Under the pieces are notes generated by a model. That model was not told the origin of the DNA. It searched no databases and worked only from the letters and a program-made list of their open reading frames with translations. DNA of 64,000 nt from CAZYQW01 sp964649825. GTDB lineage: Bacteria; Planctomycetota; B15-G4; JADJEK01. The DNA lies in contig CAZYQW010000121.1 of NCBI GenBank assembly GCA_964649825.1, forward strand, positions 62,001-126,000, in the 5' to 3' direction. Of this stretch, positions 42,517 through 52,474 are shown piece after piece; the stretch's first letter is position 1, and every line of letters begins with the position of its first letter. The translations under genes and the position numbers were made by a program.

Positions 42517-45186
42517 TCACCGCGGCAGGGGCCCGCCGTCGTTGCCGACGCACCGATACGCGGCCCAGAGGAACGGGTGCGCGGAGTCGACCACGACCGA
42601 GCCGCGCGGATAGCTCGGCCGGCGTTCGCCGGAGATCCAGCGCTGGCACGCGCGCTGAGCGGCCTCGGCGAGCGGAAGCTCCTCCCGCGCGGCTTCGTGG
42701 AACTCCGCCATCCACGTCGCGACGCTCTTGTCGTCGACCGGGCGCAGCGTCGAGATCACGCACGAGGCGCCGGCAAACAAGAACGCGCGCCAAATCGCCT
42801 GGACCCCCTCGCAGGAGAGGAGCTCGCCCGTGGCCGTGCCGCACGCCGACAGCACGACCCGCGCGCCGGGGGTCAGCGGCTTGTGGACCACGACCGTCAT
42901 GTTCAGCGACAGCGGCGACTGAGCGTTCTTCGTGAGGAGGAGCTGGGACCTGAGCGTTCCCCGACGATCGATGACCGCGTGGCACGCGATATGGAGCCAG
43001 CCGAGAGGTCCGGCGTCGATCGCCCGGATCAGCCGCGGCAACGTGGCGGTCTCCCGGCGCAAGACGACGGAGTCCGCGGTCATGTCGATCGCCCTCCGTT
43101 CCATCTCGGCGAACCGGAGCGGCGGCAGCGGCTCGCCCTCCTCGTCGTGTGCGATCGGATCGCTCACCATCACGGTCCGATCGACCCCGTTGGGTGCGGG
43201 GAGGAGGGAGAGAACGCTCATCGATGGCACGTGGAGGATCGACGTGGTCTGGACGAGGTAGCGGAGGCCGCCGAAGCCGGCGGCCGGGCGGCCGCCGGGA
43301 AGGGTCAGCGCCTCGATCGGCAGGAGCTCGATCGTCCCTTCCGACATCACGATCGTGCGTCGGGGCGGACTCGACGACTCGTACCAGGCCGCGGCCGGAC
43401 CGAGCAGGTGGGTGAAGAGCGCACGCGCGTCGCCGTCATAGTCGGCAGCGGAGGCCGACAGCCCCTCGGGCGCCATCCAGCGATCGAGGAACCGGCGGAT
43501 CGCCCCGTCGACGTCGTCGACGGAGCCGACGCGGGTGAAGACGACCTCGTCCTCGTAGCGCGCCAACAAAATGTACGAGCTCGCCAGCTCGTCCGACTCG
43601 AGCGTTCGCGCGAAGCGCAGCTCTGCCACGCCGGACGGCAGCGTCGTGGCCTCGAGCGGGCTCGCGAGCGGCGGTCGGTACTCGCGTTGGGTGAGGAGGG
43701 CGGACCGAAGCAGCCGGGCCTGTGAACGTTCGATGAGCGCGGTCGCGAGGAGGACGGACGGACGAAACCACTCGGCTCGCTCGGCCGCGATGTCGACGAG
43801 CTCGGCCAGGAGCGTCCCGTGCGCCCTGAAGTTCGTCTCGTCGTAGGCGACGAGGAGCGCCACGAACAGCGGTCCAGCGAGAGCATCGTCGTAGTCGAAC
43901 TTCTCGGCGAGCGCCTCGGCGGCCGCCGCGAGGTCGCGTTCGGCGAGGGCGAGCCTCGCTTCGAGGTACGCCGCGTTGCGGAGCTCCTCGTTCCGCCGCG
44001 TGTCCGTCAGGTCGAGGTCCGTCAGCCGTTCGAGGTAGCGCGCGAGCAAGGCGCGGCTCTCGTCCCGTCGCCCGGCGTAGAACTCGTTCCACGCCGAACG
44101 CTTGATCATCCGCGCGGCGGGTCCGTCGCGGCCCGCGGAAGCGACGAGCCGGCGCGCGTCGTCCAGGTCCCGCCGGGCCAGGTCGAACCGCTCGAGGCGC
44201 GTCCGGACCGCACTCCGGCGCTCGAGGGCGACGGCACGCTCCGCGTCGCTCGACGCGGATGCGACCGCTACGTCGTACAACCGTTCCGCGCGCTCGAGGG
44301 CGGCATCGCGCCGGGCGACCGTCGCGGCCGGCGTCGCGGCGTTCCAATCGGCGAGGGCGAGCGCCAGTCCGTGCCGGCCGGCACCCTCGGTTCCGTCGAG
44401 AGTCGCCGCGACGCGCTCGGCCTCCCGCGCGGCCTCCGTGGGGGAGTCGGAGCGGGAGAGGACCGCAAGGCGAAGCGCGCGCCAATGGGAAAGGAACGTC
44501 CCGCCGCCGCTGGCCAGACGATGGTCGATCACGCGGAGCGCCTCCGCGAGTCGGCCGATCTCGAAGAGGAAGGTGGCCTGGGTGAGCTGGACACGGTCTC
44601 GCATCGTCGTGGGGCCGGCCGAGTCGAACCAGGCCACCGCCGCGCGAAGGTCGCCGGAGATCGCCTCATGATCGGCCGGAGCCGGTCCGAGCTCGATCAG
44701 CACGACGGCATGGTGGTAGCGGCCGAACGCCGCCTCTGCGCCGCCGCTGCGATCGGCGAGGCGTGCACCGGCGCCCGCCCGGTGGCGGGCCGACGACGCC
44801 CGTCCGTAGCGTGCGTCCTCCATCGCGGCGCGCAGCAGGCAGCGCGCCAGGAGGTCGTCGACCGCATCCCGAGAGGCGGGCGCCTCGTCGGATGCCGGCG
44901 CCTCGTCGCCGGTGGCGTGCCGCATCCGCGCGAGCAGGAGCGTCGCGTCCGCGGGCGGAAGGGCCGCGATTCGGCGGCAGTCGTCGTCGAGCCGTTCGTT
45001 CGGCTCGTGCTCCACGGCGTCGCGCAGGCTCGCGAGCTGCTTCGTCAGCTCGACGTACCGTTCTCGTGCCACCGATTCCAGAGCGCGCACGACGTGAGGC
45101 TCGTCTTCGGGCGCGGACACCGCGACGAGGCACGTGAGGGTGAAGGCGAGCGTCCGCGGAGCAAGCATGATCCAGGCGTCCAGCAT
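42517..45186 (-). CDS. exported TPR-CHAT domain protease-like protein
   Basis: 889 residues. N-terminal hydrophobic segment (LAPRTLAFTLTCLVAVSA), so probably exported; the ATG at 45168 is an alternative start. A long Arg/Ala-rich helical region with TPR-like repeats occupies about 40-500. The CHAT domain (caspase HetF associated with TPRs) fills about 560-880: TIVMSEGTIELLPIEALTLP, then the catalytic His in GWLHIACHAVID (about residue 733) and the catalytic Cys in VVLSACGTATGELLS (about residue 780), with GVQAIWRAFLFAGASCVIST and the closing NxFLWAAYR-like motif HPFLWAAYRCVG. Both dyad residues are present, so it may be an active cysteine protease. The substrate is not evident; neighbours are housekeeping genes. 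Confidence 0.9.
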   Translation of the reverse strand: MLDAWIMLAPRTLAFTLTCLVAVSAPEDEPHVVRALESVARERYVELTKQLASLRDAVEHEPNERLDDDCRRIAALPPADATLLLARMRHATGDEAPASDEAPASRDAVDDLLARCLLRAAMEDARYGRASSARHRAGAGARLADRSGGAEAAFGRYHHAVVLIELGPAPADHEAISGDLRAAVAWFDSAGPTTMRDRVQLTQATFLFEIGRLAEALRVIDHRLASGGGTFLSHWRALRLAVLSRSDSPTEAAREAERVAATLDGTEGAGRHGLALALADWNAATPAATVARRDAALERAERLYDVAVASASSDAERAVALERRSAVRTRLERFDLARRDLDDARRLVASAGRDGPAARMIKRSAWNEFYAGRRDESRALLARYLERLTDLDLTDTRRNEELRNAAYLEARLALAERDLAAAAEALAEKFDYDDALAGPLFVALLVAYDETNFRAHGTLLAELVDIAAERAEWFRPSVLLATALIERSQARLLRSALLTQREYRPPLASPLEATTLPSGVAELRFARTLESDELASSYILLARYEDEVVFTRVGSVDDVDGAIRRFLDRWMAPEGLSASAADYDGDARALFTHLLGPAAAWYESSSPPRRTIVMSEGTIELLPIEALTLPGGRPAAGFGGLRYLVQTTSILHVPSMSVLSLLPAPNGVDRTVMVSDPIAHDEEGEPLPPLRFAEMERRAIDMTADSVVLRRETATLPRLIRAIDAGPLGWLHIACHAVIDRRGTLRSQLLLTKNAQSPLSLNMTVVVHKPLTPGARVVLSACGTATGELLSCEGVQAIWRAFLFAGASCVISTLRPVDDKSVATWMAEFHEAAREELPLAEAAQRACQRWISGERRPSYPRGSVVVDSAHPFLWAAYRCVGNDGGPLPR

Positions 45187-45220
45187 ACGCCCTCGCCCCG
45201 GCGTGGCGGGAGCGAGTTCG

Positions 45221-46492
45221 TCAACGACCGCCGAGCATCTCCTCCAGGCGCGCGAGGCCGAGCTTCATGTTCGGCATCGGCGGACCGAACGAGAACCGCA
45301 TCCACTGCGCGTACGGCGACGGTCCCGGGCGAAAGGCGCCGGGATTGACGTCGAAGAACGAACCGGGAACCGTCATGACCTTGGACTCGAGCGCGCGCCA
45401 GAAGAACGTCATCGCGTCGTTGAACGGCTCCTTCAGCTCGGCGAGCGAGCCCCAGCAGTAGAAGGTGCCGAGCGGTTCGTGGGCGAAGCGGATCCCCATG
45501 CCCTTCAGCCGCTCGAGCATCTCGTTCCGCTTCGCGGCGAAGACGGTTCGGAGCGCGGCCGTCTCTTGATCCGCCTGCCGCGGCTCGAGGGCCTGAAGAG
45601 CGGCCCGCTGCGCGACGCGCGACGGCCCACCGTCGATCGCGGACGCGGTGCGCGCCAGGCTCTCGATCATCGCCCTCGGCCCGACCGCCCAGCCCACGCG
45701 CCACCCGGGATAGCGGTAGCTCTTCGTCAGCCCGTCGATCAGGATGACCGGATCCTCGTTCACGTCCTCGACGTAGCTCGCTCCGCTGACCGGTCCGTCG
45801 CCGGGCGCGCCGTCCTTGGTGTAGATGTAGTGGCTGTAGAACTCGTCGAGCACGAGCGTGCAGCGCCGGCGGCGGGCGACATCGAGCGTCGCGGCGAGGT
45901 CGGCGCCGGCGAGGAGGGCACCGGTGGGGTTGCACGGGTTCGACACCACGAAGGCGGAGAGTCCCTTGTCGACGACCTCGTGGTCGAAGTGGTCCGGCGG
46001 GATGATGAACCCGTCCTCGGGCCGCGCCCGGATCGGCATGGGGTGGACCCGCGCCAGGTGCAAGTTGAGCATGTCCTCGTACGCCGTGTAGTCGGGGAGC
46101 TGGTACCCGACGTTGACCGGGCCGAGCGCGGCCATGGCCCGGGTGAGCGCAAGGCGTCCGCCGGAGGCGATGGCGACGTTTTCCGCCGTGTACTTGGACG
46201 CCTTGCCGGACCGGTAGAGACGATTCACGTGCTCGGCGACGAGCTCGCGCAGCTCCGGCGTTCCTTCGAGCGGGCCGTAGGCGTGATCCGCGGGTTCGAG
46301 CTCGATGGAGTGGATCCGCTCGGGCGCTCCTTTCATCGGTCCCACTTCCGGCTGACCCTGCCCGAGGTTGCTCCAGTCCGGGTGGCCGTTCACGAAGCCG
46401 CGCTTCATCGCCTCCGCGACGACGAAGATCACGCCCATGTACGGGACTTCCCGGAACGCGCCGCGGGGAGTCGTGGGGTCGAACGCCGGCAT
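45221..46492 (-). CDS. class I/II PLP-dependent aminotransferase
   Basis: 423 residues from the ATG at 46492, which follows GAGGAGAAAGC. Fold-type I features: SGGRLALTRAMAALGPVN, YQLPDYTAYEDML, the Asn in VVSNPCNPTGALL, the Asp in CTLVLDEFYSHYIY, the PLP-Lys in DGLTKSYRYPGWRVGWAVGP, and the carboxylate Arg in AQWMRFSFGPP. Substrate cannot be told from sequence; an aspartate/alanine or aromatic aminotransferase role is possible. It lies downstream of the 1316-residue protein. Confidence 0.9.
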   Translation of the reverse strand: MPAFDPTTPRGAFREVPYMGVIFVVAEAMKRGFVNGHPDWSNLGQGQPEVGPMKGAPERIHSIELEPADHAYGPLEGTPELRELVAEHVNRLYRSGKASKYTAENVAIASGGRLALTRAMAALGPVNVGYQLPDYTAYEDMLNLHLARVHPMPIRARPEDGFIIPPDHFDHEVVDKGLSAFVVSNPCNPTGALLAGADLAATLDVARRRRCTLVLDEFYSHYIYTKDGAPGDGPVSGASYVEDVNEDPVILIDGLTKSYRYPGWRVGWAVGPRAMIESLARTASAIDGGPSRVAQRAALQALEPRQADQETAALRTVFAAKRNEMLERLKGMGIRFAHEPLGTFYCWGSLAELKEPFNDAMTFFWRALESKVMTVPGSFFDVNPGAFRPGPSPYAQWMRFSFGPPMPNMKLGLARLEEMLGGR

Positions 46493-46603
46493 GCTTTCTC
46501 CTCGATTGGTTGCGCGGTGGCGCTGGGAACGGCCGCGGAGCATAAGGACCCGCCCGAGAATAGCTTCCCGTCTCGTGCGGCTCTCTCCGTCCGCCGTGGT
46601 CGG

Positions 46604-49600
46604 TCAGGAGCGCGAGCGACGGACCCACGTGGAGGCGACGTCCGCGAGATCCGGGGCGGCGCCGCCCTCGGGCGGCCGTTCGCCCTGGAAGTAGTAGGAC
46701 TCGATCCGCCGGATTTGCGAGCCGAGCTCCTCCTTCAGGCTCGTGCTCAGGCCGTCGTTGCCCTCGATGTCTCGAAGGAGGCCGAGGACCGTGAACGGCG
46801 TCACGTCGTGCGGCACTTCGAACCGCGCGGCGACGGTCGCGCGCGGGCGCGAGAGCCGCCGGACCACGAGGAACCCCAGACCGATCAGCACGAACGCGGC
46901 CGTTCCGATCACGAGCCGGTGATCCGACTCGACCTCGCCGTACGCATGTTCCAGCGCGATCGTCGCCTCCACGCTCTCGAGGTCGGCGTCGACGAAGCGC
47001 TGGAAGGCCATCTCGGCCGCCTCCGTCTTGGCGCGGCCGAACGTGAAGCTCTGGGGCCGCGCCTCGAGCGAGTCCTCGGCGCTCATCTTCACCAGGAAGA
47101 TCCGCTCGCTCGTGATCGTCGTCCCCTCGCTCTCGGCGTCGAACTCGATCACCGACACGCCCGGATCCTCGACGGCGTCGACTCGAAATCCCTCTGGAGC
47201 GAGCTCGATCACTTCATGCAGCTCGGGCACGAGCCCGCGCGCGGTCGCTTTCACCTCGAGAGCGAGCATGCCCTCCTTCGCCTGTCGTTCATCGAGCGTC
47301 TGCGTGACGCGGAGCTCCTCGAACGGACGCGGAGCCGGACCCGTCCGCGCGGCGTCGATCACCACGGCGGGGCTCTCGACCGGGATGACCGCGTAGCCGC
47401 TGGTGTCGAGGAAGTCGAGATCGAGCCGCAGCGCCGGAACGCGATCGACCTCGGGCCCGCGCGCCTTCAGGAGCAGGTACGCGTACGGCGTGACGCGCCA
47501 GCCGTACTCCTCGGTCGCCTTCGAGTGCGCCTTCGGGTGGTTGAACGTGACCGAGATGACGTCGAAGGTCTCGTTCAGCGCCTCGCGCGCCGCCTCCTCG
47601 AACTTGTCGCGGTAGTTCTCGGTGGGCCGGCCGTAGTTCCACGAGAACGACTGGTTGTTCTGGTTGACGAGGTACTTCTGGAACCCGCCTGACTCGCGTT
47701 CGATCTCCGTCGTGTGCCGGAGGTCGACGAAGACGCCGAACGGGTCTTCATGGCCGACGCGGCCGTCGCCGTCGATGCGCGCCTCGAGCCGGATCTCGGT
47801 CACGAGGTCCTTGTAGTAGTCGAACACCTCGCGCGCCTGGGTCGCCCGCTCGTGGTCCGTGACGATCTCGAGACCGGCGCGGACGTAACGGAACTTCACC
47901 GCGGGGTTCGCGTTCCCCATGCGCGTGAAGAGCGTGTTCGCGAACAGGCCGACGTGGGCCTCGGCCGCGTCTCCGGGCAGCGCGAGAATCGCCTCGCGGA
48001 TCTTCGCGATCTCCGCCTGCGCGAGCACCATGGCCGAGTCGACCGCTTCGAGGTCGCACGCTCCGAGCGCGGCGTAGAACCAGGTCTCGAAGACGCGCGA
48101 GGTCCACTCGTCCTTCTTCCGATCGGGCAGGTCGGCCGCGTAACGGCGCGCCGCGTCCCCGAACGCGGCGAGGGCCTCCCGGCGGCGGCTCGTGAACTCG
48201 GAGCTCTTGCTCACCTCCTGATGGTAGTTGTTCTCGTCGTGGCGGATCGCCGCGTCGGCGAGGCGCAGCGCCCAGTGGTCGCCGTGCTGCGCGAGGCCCT
48301 TCGCGACGACGGCGCGGGCGACCTGGTAGCCGCGCAAGACCTCGTTCTGGATGTCCTTCTGGCGACGTTGCGTCTTCTGGTCCTTCTGGACGGCGGGATC
48401 GCGCCATACGCTGACGAGGTTCCCGCGCATCCGCTGGATCAGCTCGGCCAGCGTTCGCGGCTTCAACTGCTCGAGCGACCCGAACACGCGCTCGATCGTC
48501 TCGAGCCGGTAGACCTCGGCCGTGCTGTGGGCGGCGGTGAACGCCTGCGCGAGCAGCTCCTCGTCAACGTCCTCGATCGGCAGGTCGCGCAGCCGGCCGA
48601 TCCACTCGGCGAGCTCCTTCAGGTTGCGTTCCTGTTTCGAACGCGTAAGCGGGATGCCGTTCGCGCGCTGCTCGAACCCGTAGATGTAGACGTACGGGTT
48701 CGAGCGCCGGCTCACGTTCGGGTCGTGGTCGCGGGCCCACACCCGGAGGAACTCGTCGACGAGCTCCTTGGCCGGCCGCGGATGCAACCTGGCGAGGGAC
48801 TCGATGTAGGGGAACGCGTCCTCGGCCTCGCCGATCTTGAGGAAGAGCTGCGCGATCACCATCGTGAACTTGGGGCGCAGCTCGTCGTGGATCGCGTCGA
48901 GCCAGGCGTCCGACGGGCGGATGTCGAGCATCCTCGGGGTCGCGATCGGATCCGGCTGGTTGTTGCGGTTCTGCCGCTGCTGGTTCCAGTAGAAGAAGTT
49001 CCCGTAGACGTCGCGCTCCAGGCTCGGGCCGCGGCTCGTGGACGTGTCGAACTGGTAGGAGTAGCTCGCCTCCTTCAGCCAGTTGTGCGCGAGGAGCGCG
49101 AGCGGCTCGCGCCACTCCTCCGCACGCTGAGGCGCGGCGGCGATCAAGGCGTTCGCCGCGGTCGTCTGCAGCGACAGCCCGCGCAGCCGAGCCTCGTCGT
49201 CCTTTGCCTGGGCCAGCAATCCCTGCGACGCCGCGGTTCCGATCGCCGACACGATCTCCATCCCGCGCTCGGGACGTTCCGTGAAGCTCTCGTCGAGCCA
49301 CGATTGCCCCAGCTTGTCGCCGATCTTGGGCGCGAGGTCGACGGCGCGCGTGAGCGCCTCGTCCTTCTCCTCCTTCGAGACTTCGCCCTGGGCCAGGACC
49401 GCCTGCGTCACCGTCCATGCCTGCTCGAGGAACTCGGTCCCCTTCTCCTTCTCGTGCATCGCGATGAAGTAGCGGGAGAGCAGGTTCAGCGCGTCGCGGT
49501 CGTCCTCCTCGATCGCGACCTCGGCGGTCGGGAGGAACTCGCCGGCCGCGATCGCCTCCCCGGCGTCGAACAGCATCCGCGCGATCTGGCGCCGCGTCAG

Positions 49601-50554
49601 CGGGAACCCATCGGCGCCGGCGCCGGTCTTGAACAGCGTGACCGTGCTCTCGAGCAGGTTGCCGGTCGCGAGGCATTGCTTCAGGATCTCGGCGAGGCTC
49701 GCCAGGTGCTCGGGCTCGAGCTTCGCCGGGACCGCGGCGGCCAGGCCGATGACGTCCCCGGGGGCGAAGACGTTCGACTCGGCGAACGTCACGAACGGCG
49801 ACTTCGGCTTCGGCGGCCCGACCTTGAGCGACTCGAGCAGACGTTTGTAGCCCGCCTTCCCCTCGTCCTCGGTGAGACCGCCGAGGTAGCCCTTCACGCC
49901 TTCCCAGCGTCCGAGCGTGACGTCTCGTCGGAACACCTCGAGCTCCGCCTCGAGCGCCTTGGCCTCGGCCTCCTTGCGCGCCGCCTCCTCGGCTTTTCTC
50001 GCCTCTTCCTCCGCCTTCTTTCCGGCGGCCTTCTCCGCCTGGCGCTTCGCCGCGTCATCGACCTCGGCCGGAGTCTCGGTGGTCCCGCCTTCGTCCTCCT
50101 CGCCCCCGGCGGGTGCATCCGCGCCCGGCGCGTTGCCGGGCGTTTCAACGATGTCGCCCGCGGTCGGGCTCGACGGAGCGGCGTCGGAGGAGGCGCCGGA
50201 GTCGGCGGCGTCGAGTCCGGCGGTCGATGGGGTCGATTCCGTCGCGACCGAAGAGGACGGCTTCGGCGGCTCCGACCACGCCTTCAAGATCGCGGACGGA
50301 CGGCGGTCGAACTCGATCTGTTCGAGCCGCTTCTGCCGCTCGGAGGGCGGGGCCTGGTTCGCCGCGGCACCGCCGGCGCGGCTCGCGCCCGCGGCCGCCT
50401 CGCCGCCCGCGTCGCCGACGCGCGGGACTCCGTCCGGCCCGATGACGATCCCTTCGGGGAGCTCGCCGTGGATGATCACGGTTTGGCCGCGCGCCGCCGG
50501 CGCGACGAAGGCGACCGCCAAGCCGGCGAGCGCGACGACCGTCGAGTACCGCAT
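46604..50554 (-). CDS. giant exported protein with C-terminal membrane anchor, unknown function
   Basis: 1316 residues from the ATG at 50554, supported by the strong Shine-Dalgarno AAGGAGGGG. Signal peptide (YSTVVALAGLAVAFVAPAAR), then a low-complexity Ala/Gly/Ser/Pro/Asp/Glu stretch (about 40-140), a Lys/Glu/Ala coiled coil (about 145-185), and about 900 residues of helical TPR/HEAT-like sequence (for example MVIAQLFLKIGEAEDAFPYI). A beta-rich domain follows (VRLEARIDGDGRVGHEDPF to EFDAESEGTTITSERIFL). One membrane segment near residue 1215-1237 (VIGTAAFVLIGLGFLVVRRL) precedes a cytoplasmic tail of about 80 residues. I do not recognise the family. It is the last large gene behind the MoxR/VWA operon on the same strand. 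Confidence 0.85.
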   Translation of the reverse strand: MRYSTVVALAGLAVAFVAPAARGQTVIIHGELPEGIVIGPDGVPRVGDAGGEAAAGASRAGGAAANQAPPSERQKRLEQIEFDRRPSAILKAWSEPPKPSSSVATESTPSTAGLDAADSGASSDAAPSSPTAGDIVETPGNAPGADAPAGGEEDEGGTTETPAEVDDAAKRQAEKAAGKKAEEEARKAEEAARKEAEAKALEAELEVFRRDVTLGRWEGVKGYLGGLTEDEGKAGYKRLLESLKVGPPKPKSPFVTFAESNVFAPGDVIGLAAAVPAKLEPEHLASLAEILKQCLATGNLLESTVTLFKTGAGADGFPLTRRQIARMLFDAGEAIAAGEFLPTAEVAIEEDDRDALNLLSRYFIAMHEKEKGTEFLEQAWTVTQAVLAQGEVSKEEKDEALTRAVDLAPKIGDKLGQSWLDESFTERPERGMEIVSAIGTAASQGLLAQAKDDEARLRGLSLQTTAANALIAAAPQRAEEWREPLALLAHNWLKEASYSYQFDTSTSRGPSLERDVYGNFFYWNQQRQNRNNQPDPIATPRMLDIRPSDAWLDAIHDELRPKFTMVIAQLFLKIGEAEDAFPYIESLARLHPRPAKELVDEFLRVWARDHDPNVSRRSNPYVYIYGFEQRANGIPLTRSKQERNLKELAEWIGRLRDLPIEDVDEELLAQAFTAAHSTAEVYRLETIERVFGSLEQLKPRTLAELIQRMRGNLVSVWRDPAVQKDQKTQRRQKDIQNEVLRGYQVARAVVAKGLAQHGDHWALRLADAAIRHDENNYHQEVSKSSEFTSRRREALAAFGDAARRYAADLPDRKKDEWTSRVFETWFYAALGACDLEAVDSAMVLAQAEIAKIREAILALPGDAAEAHVGLFANTLFTRMGNANPAVKFRYVRAGLEIVTDHERATQAREVFDYYKDLVTEIRLEARIDGDGRVGHEDPFGVFVDLRHTTEIERESGGFQKYLVNQNNQSFSWNYGRPTENYRDKFEEAAREALNETFDVISVTFNHPKAHSKATEEYGWRVTPYAYLLLKARGPEVDRVPALRLDLDFLDTSGYAVIPVESPAVVIDAARTGPAPRPFEELRVTQTLDERQAKEGMLALEVKATARGLVPELHEVIELAPEGFRVDAVEDPGVSVIEFDAESEGTTITSERIFLVKMSAEDSLEARPQSFTFGRAKTEAAEMAFQRFVDADLESVEATIALEHAYGEVESDHRLVIGTAAFVLIGLGFLVVRRLSRPRATVAARFEVPHDVTPFTVLGLLRDIEGNDGLSTSLKEELGSQIRRIESYYFQGERPPEGGAAPDLADVASTWVRRSRS

Positions 50555-50700
50555 GAACCCCTCCTTGGGATCGACCCTCGCCATCAAGAGCCGGAACCGT
50601 CCGGCGGGGGCCCGGAGCTGGCGCCGCGCGCGTCCTTCTCCTGCGCCTGGCTTCGGCTGCCTTTTCGCTGACCACGACCGCGGCCGGTGTCGCACCCGCG

Positions 50701-51336
50701 TCACTGGCTGGGCAACGGAAGCCCCTGGAGCTCGCCCAGGTCCATGCGCGCGAGGAGGATCGCAGCCCCGAGGTCCTGTTGGTTCTTCTCGAGTGCGTCG
50801 TGGTCGTCCCTCGCTTTCGCATCCTCGGCGAGCAGCTTGTAGATCTGCCGGGCCGATTCGATCTCGGGCTCCCAGTCCTCTCGCGAGGCCCCCTCGAGGC
50901 GCATCAGCCAGGTCATGTAGTACTGCGAGCTGGCGAGCGTCGAGCGCGCGTCGGCGAGCAGATCGTGGCCGGCGGTCTCGTCCCCGACCATCTCGTTCAC
51001 CAGCGTCTTCAGCTCCTGGTGCGCGTCGGGCAGGCGGCTCAGGAACATCTGCGCCTTCGCGCGTTCGAGGCGCAGGGCGCGGTGGGCCTCGCGTTGACCG
51101 TCCGGAAGAAGCTGCAGCGCTTTGGCGTAGCTCGCCTCGGCGCGCTCCCACTCGGCGCGCGCGGCTTCGTCGCCCGCTTCGGCGGCGATCGCGCGGGCCG
51201 CGCCGGCGTGGCGCGACGCCTCCGCGATCAACGTCGCCGCGTCGTCCTCGATCATCCGCACCTGGCCTGGACCCATGTGGTACGCCACGGCCGCCACCGG
51301 CAGCAGGATCCAGAACAAGAGAATGGACTTTCTCAT
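50701..51336 (-). CDS. small exported helical protein in the MoxR/VWA cluster
   Basis: 211 residues from the ATG at 51336 (MRKSILLFWILLPVAAVAYH, a signal peptide or anchor); an in-frame ATG at 51360 is less likely. The rest is charged helices (MIEDDAATLIAEASRHAGAA, ASYAKALQLLPDGQREAHRA, DARSTLASSQYYMTWLMRLE) with a TPR-like rhythm. Not recognised. It begins 76 bases after the second VWA gene and lies 146 bases before the 1316-residue protein, so it is probably part of the same transcript. Confidence 0.75.
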   Translation of the reverse strand: MRKSILLFWILLPVAAVAYHMGPGQVRMIEDDAATLIAEASRHAGAARAIAAEAGDEAARAEWERAEASYAKALQLLPDGQREAHRALRLERAKAQMFLSRLPDAHQELKTLVNEMVGDETAGHDLLADARSTLASSQYYMTWLMRLEGASREDWEPEIESARQIYKLLAEDAKARDDHDALEKNQQDLGAAILLARMDLGELQGLPLPSQ

Positions 51337-51412
51337 CGGCCTGTCCCCGTCAAGGAGCATGGAACACCGCCTCCGGCCGCGGAGCGGATGCGGCCCGGCG
51401 TCTCGATCGGTC

Positions 51413-52474
51413 TCATCCTATCGGCTCCACGGTCGAAACCGGGGTCGACGCTCGGCGTGGTCCGGCCGAGCGGGCCGGCGTTCGGCGCGGCCCCGCGGGG
51501 ACGCCTGGACGCCAGGCGGTGCCGAAATAGTGCAGCAGGAGCGGCATCAGCGCGAGGAGTCCGGCTCCGGCCCCGGCCGCGATCAGGGCGTACTCGCGCA
51601 GCGTCAGCCGGGCCAGGCGGCCGGGCTGGCCGGCGCTCGTGAGATCGGCGATCAGGCGGCTGCTCAGGTGCTTCTCGTTGCCGTCGTGATACGTGCCGCC
51701 GAGCCGCACCGCGATCTGCCGCAACGTCGAGACGTCCTGGCGGGACTGGCGTCCGTCGATGAACCGCCCCTTGACCGGGTCGCCGACGCCGACGATCAGG
51801 ACGCTGCCGATCGACGCCGGCATCTTCGGCATCCCGCGCGTCGGTACCGTGTCGCCGTCGCTCACCACGATCAGGGTCGTGCTGCGCGGCTGCCATGGCC
51901 GCGCGATCTTCGCCGCTTCCTCGAGGCCCGTGAACAGCTTCGTCTGACCGGGCGGGAACGCGTAGTGCATCGGCAGGTCGCCCAGCACGTTCCTGACGAC
52001 CTCCACGTCGGTGGTGTCGACGACGACCGGCTTCGCGCCGTTGTAGGTCGCGACCACGGAGAGCCGGAACTCGTCGAGCGGGACCCGCTTGAAGAACGAG
52101 TCCATCACCGCTCGTGCGCGCTGCATGCGGCTCTGCTTCTCGTCGGGCCCCGCGTCGACGAGGCGCATGCTGGGGGAGACGTCGAGGACGACCAGGACGT
52201 GGCGGTGATCGCCCACGAACCGCCTCTCGGCCGCGGGCGACGCGTGGGACTGCGGCTCGACGAAGAAGAGCGTCGCGAGCCCCCACGCGACGGCCGTCGT
52301 CGCGAGCGCCCGCCCGACCGGGGTCGCGCGGGCGAGCCACCGCGGGCGTCCGCTCCGACCGAACGCGAGAAGCGCGACGCGGCGCGCGCGCGCGGAGTGC
52401 AGCAACTCGGCCCCCGTGGCGAGGACGAGCGTCGTCGCGCCGAGCAGCACGGGGATCCATCGTTCGTCTACCAC
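51413..52474 (-). CDS. BatB-like membrane protein with VWA domain
   Basis: 353 residues, starting at GTG 52474 with GAGG upstream; the GTG lies within the stop region of the preceding gene (7-base overlap). Two N-terminal membrane segments (VLLGATTLVLATGAELL, TTAVAWGLATLFFVE), then a VWA domain (about 90-260) with MIDAS residues VLVVLDVSPSMRLVD, the Thr in GQTKLFTGLEEA and LIVVSDGDTVPTRG. A C-terminal membrane helix (EYALIAAGAGAGLLALMPLLL) ends in a Pro/Arg-rich tail. The layout matches Bat/aerotolerance operon proteins downstream of MoxR. Confidence 0.88.
   Translation of the reverse strand: MVDERWIPVLLGATTLVLATGAELLHSARARRVALLAFGRSGRPRWLARATPVGRALATTAVAWGLATLFFVEPQSHASPAAERRFVGDHRHVLVVLDVSPSMRLVDAGPDEKQSRMQRARAVMDSFFKRVPLDEFRLSVVATYNGAKPVVVDTTDVEVVRNVLGDLPMHYAFPPGQTKLFTGLEEAAKIARPWQPRSTTLIVVSDGDTVPTRGMPKMPASIGSVLIVGVGDPVKGRFIDGRQSRQDVSTLRQIAVRLGGTYHDGNEKHLSSRLIADLTSAGQPGRLARLTLREYALIAAGAGAGLLALMPLLLHYFGTAWRPGVPAGPRRTPARSAGPRRASTPVSTVEPIG

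Noticed and set aside
47714..50671. 985-residue plus-strand frame
   Set aside because: Antisense to the 1316-residue exported protein, which has a strong Shine-Dalgarno, signal peptide and membrane anchor; the antisense frame has none.
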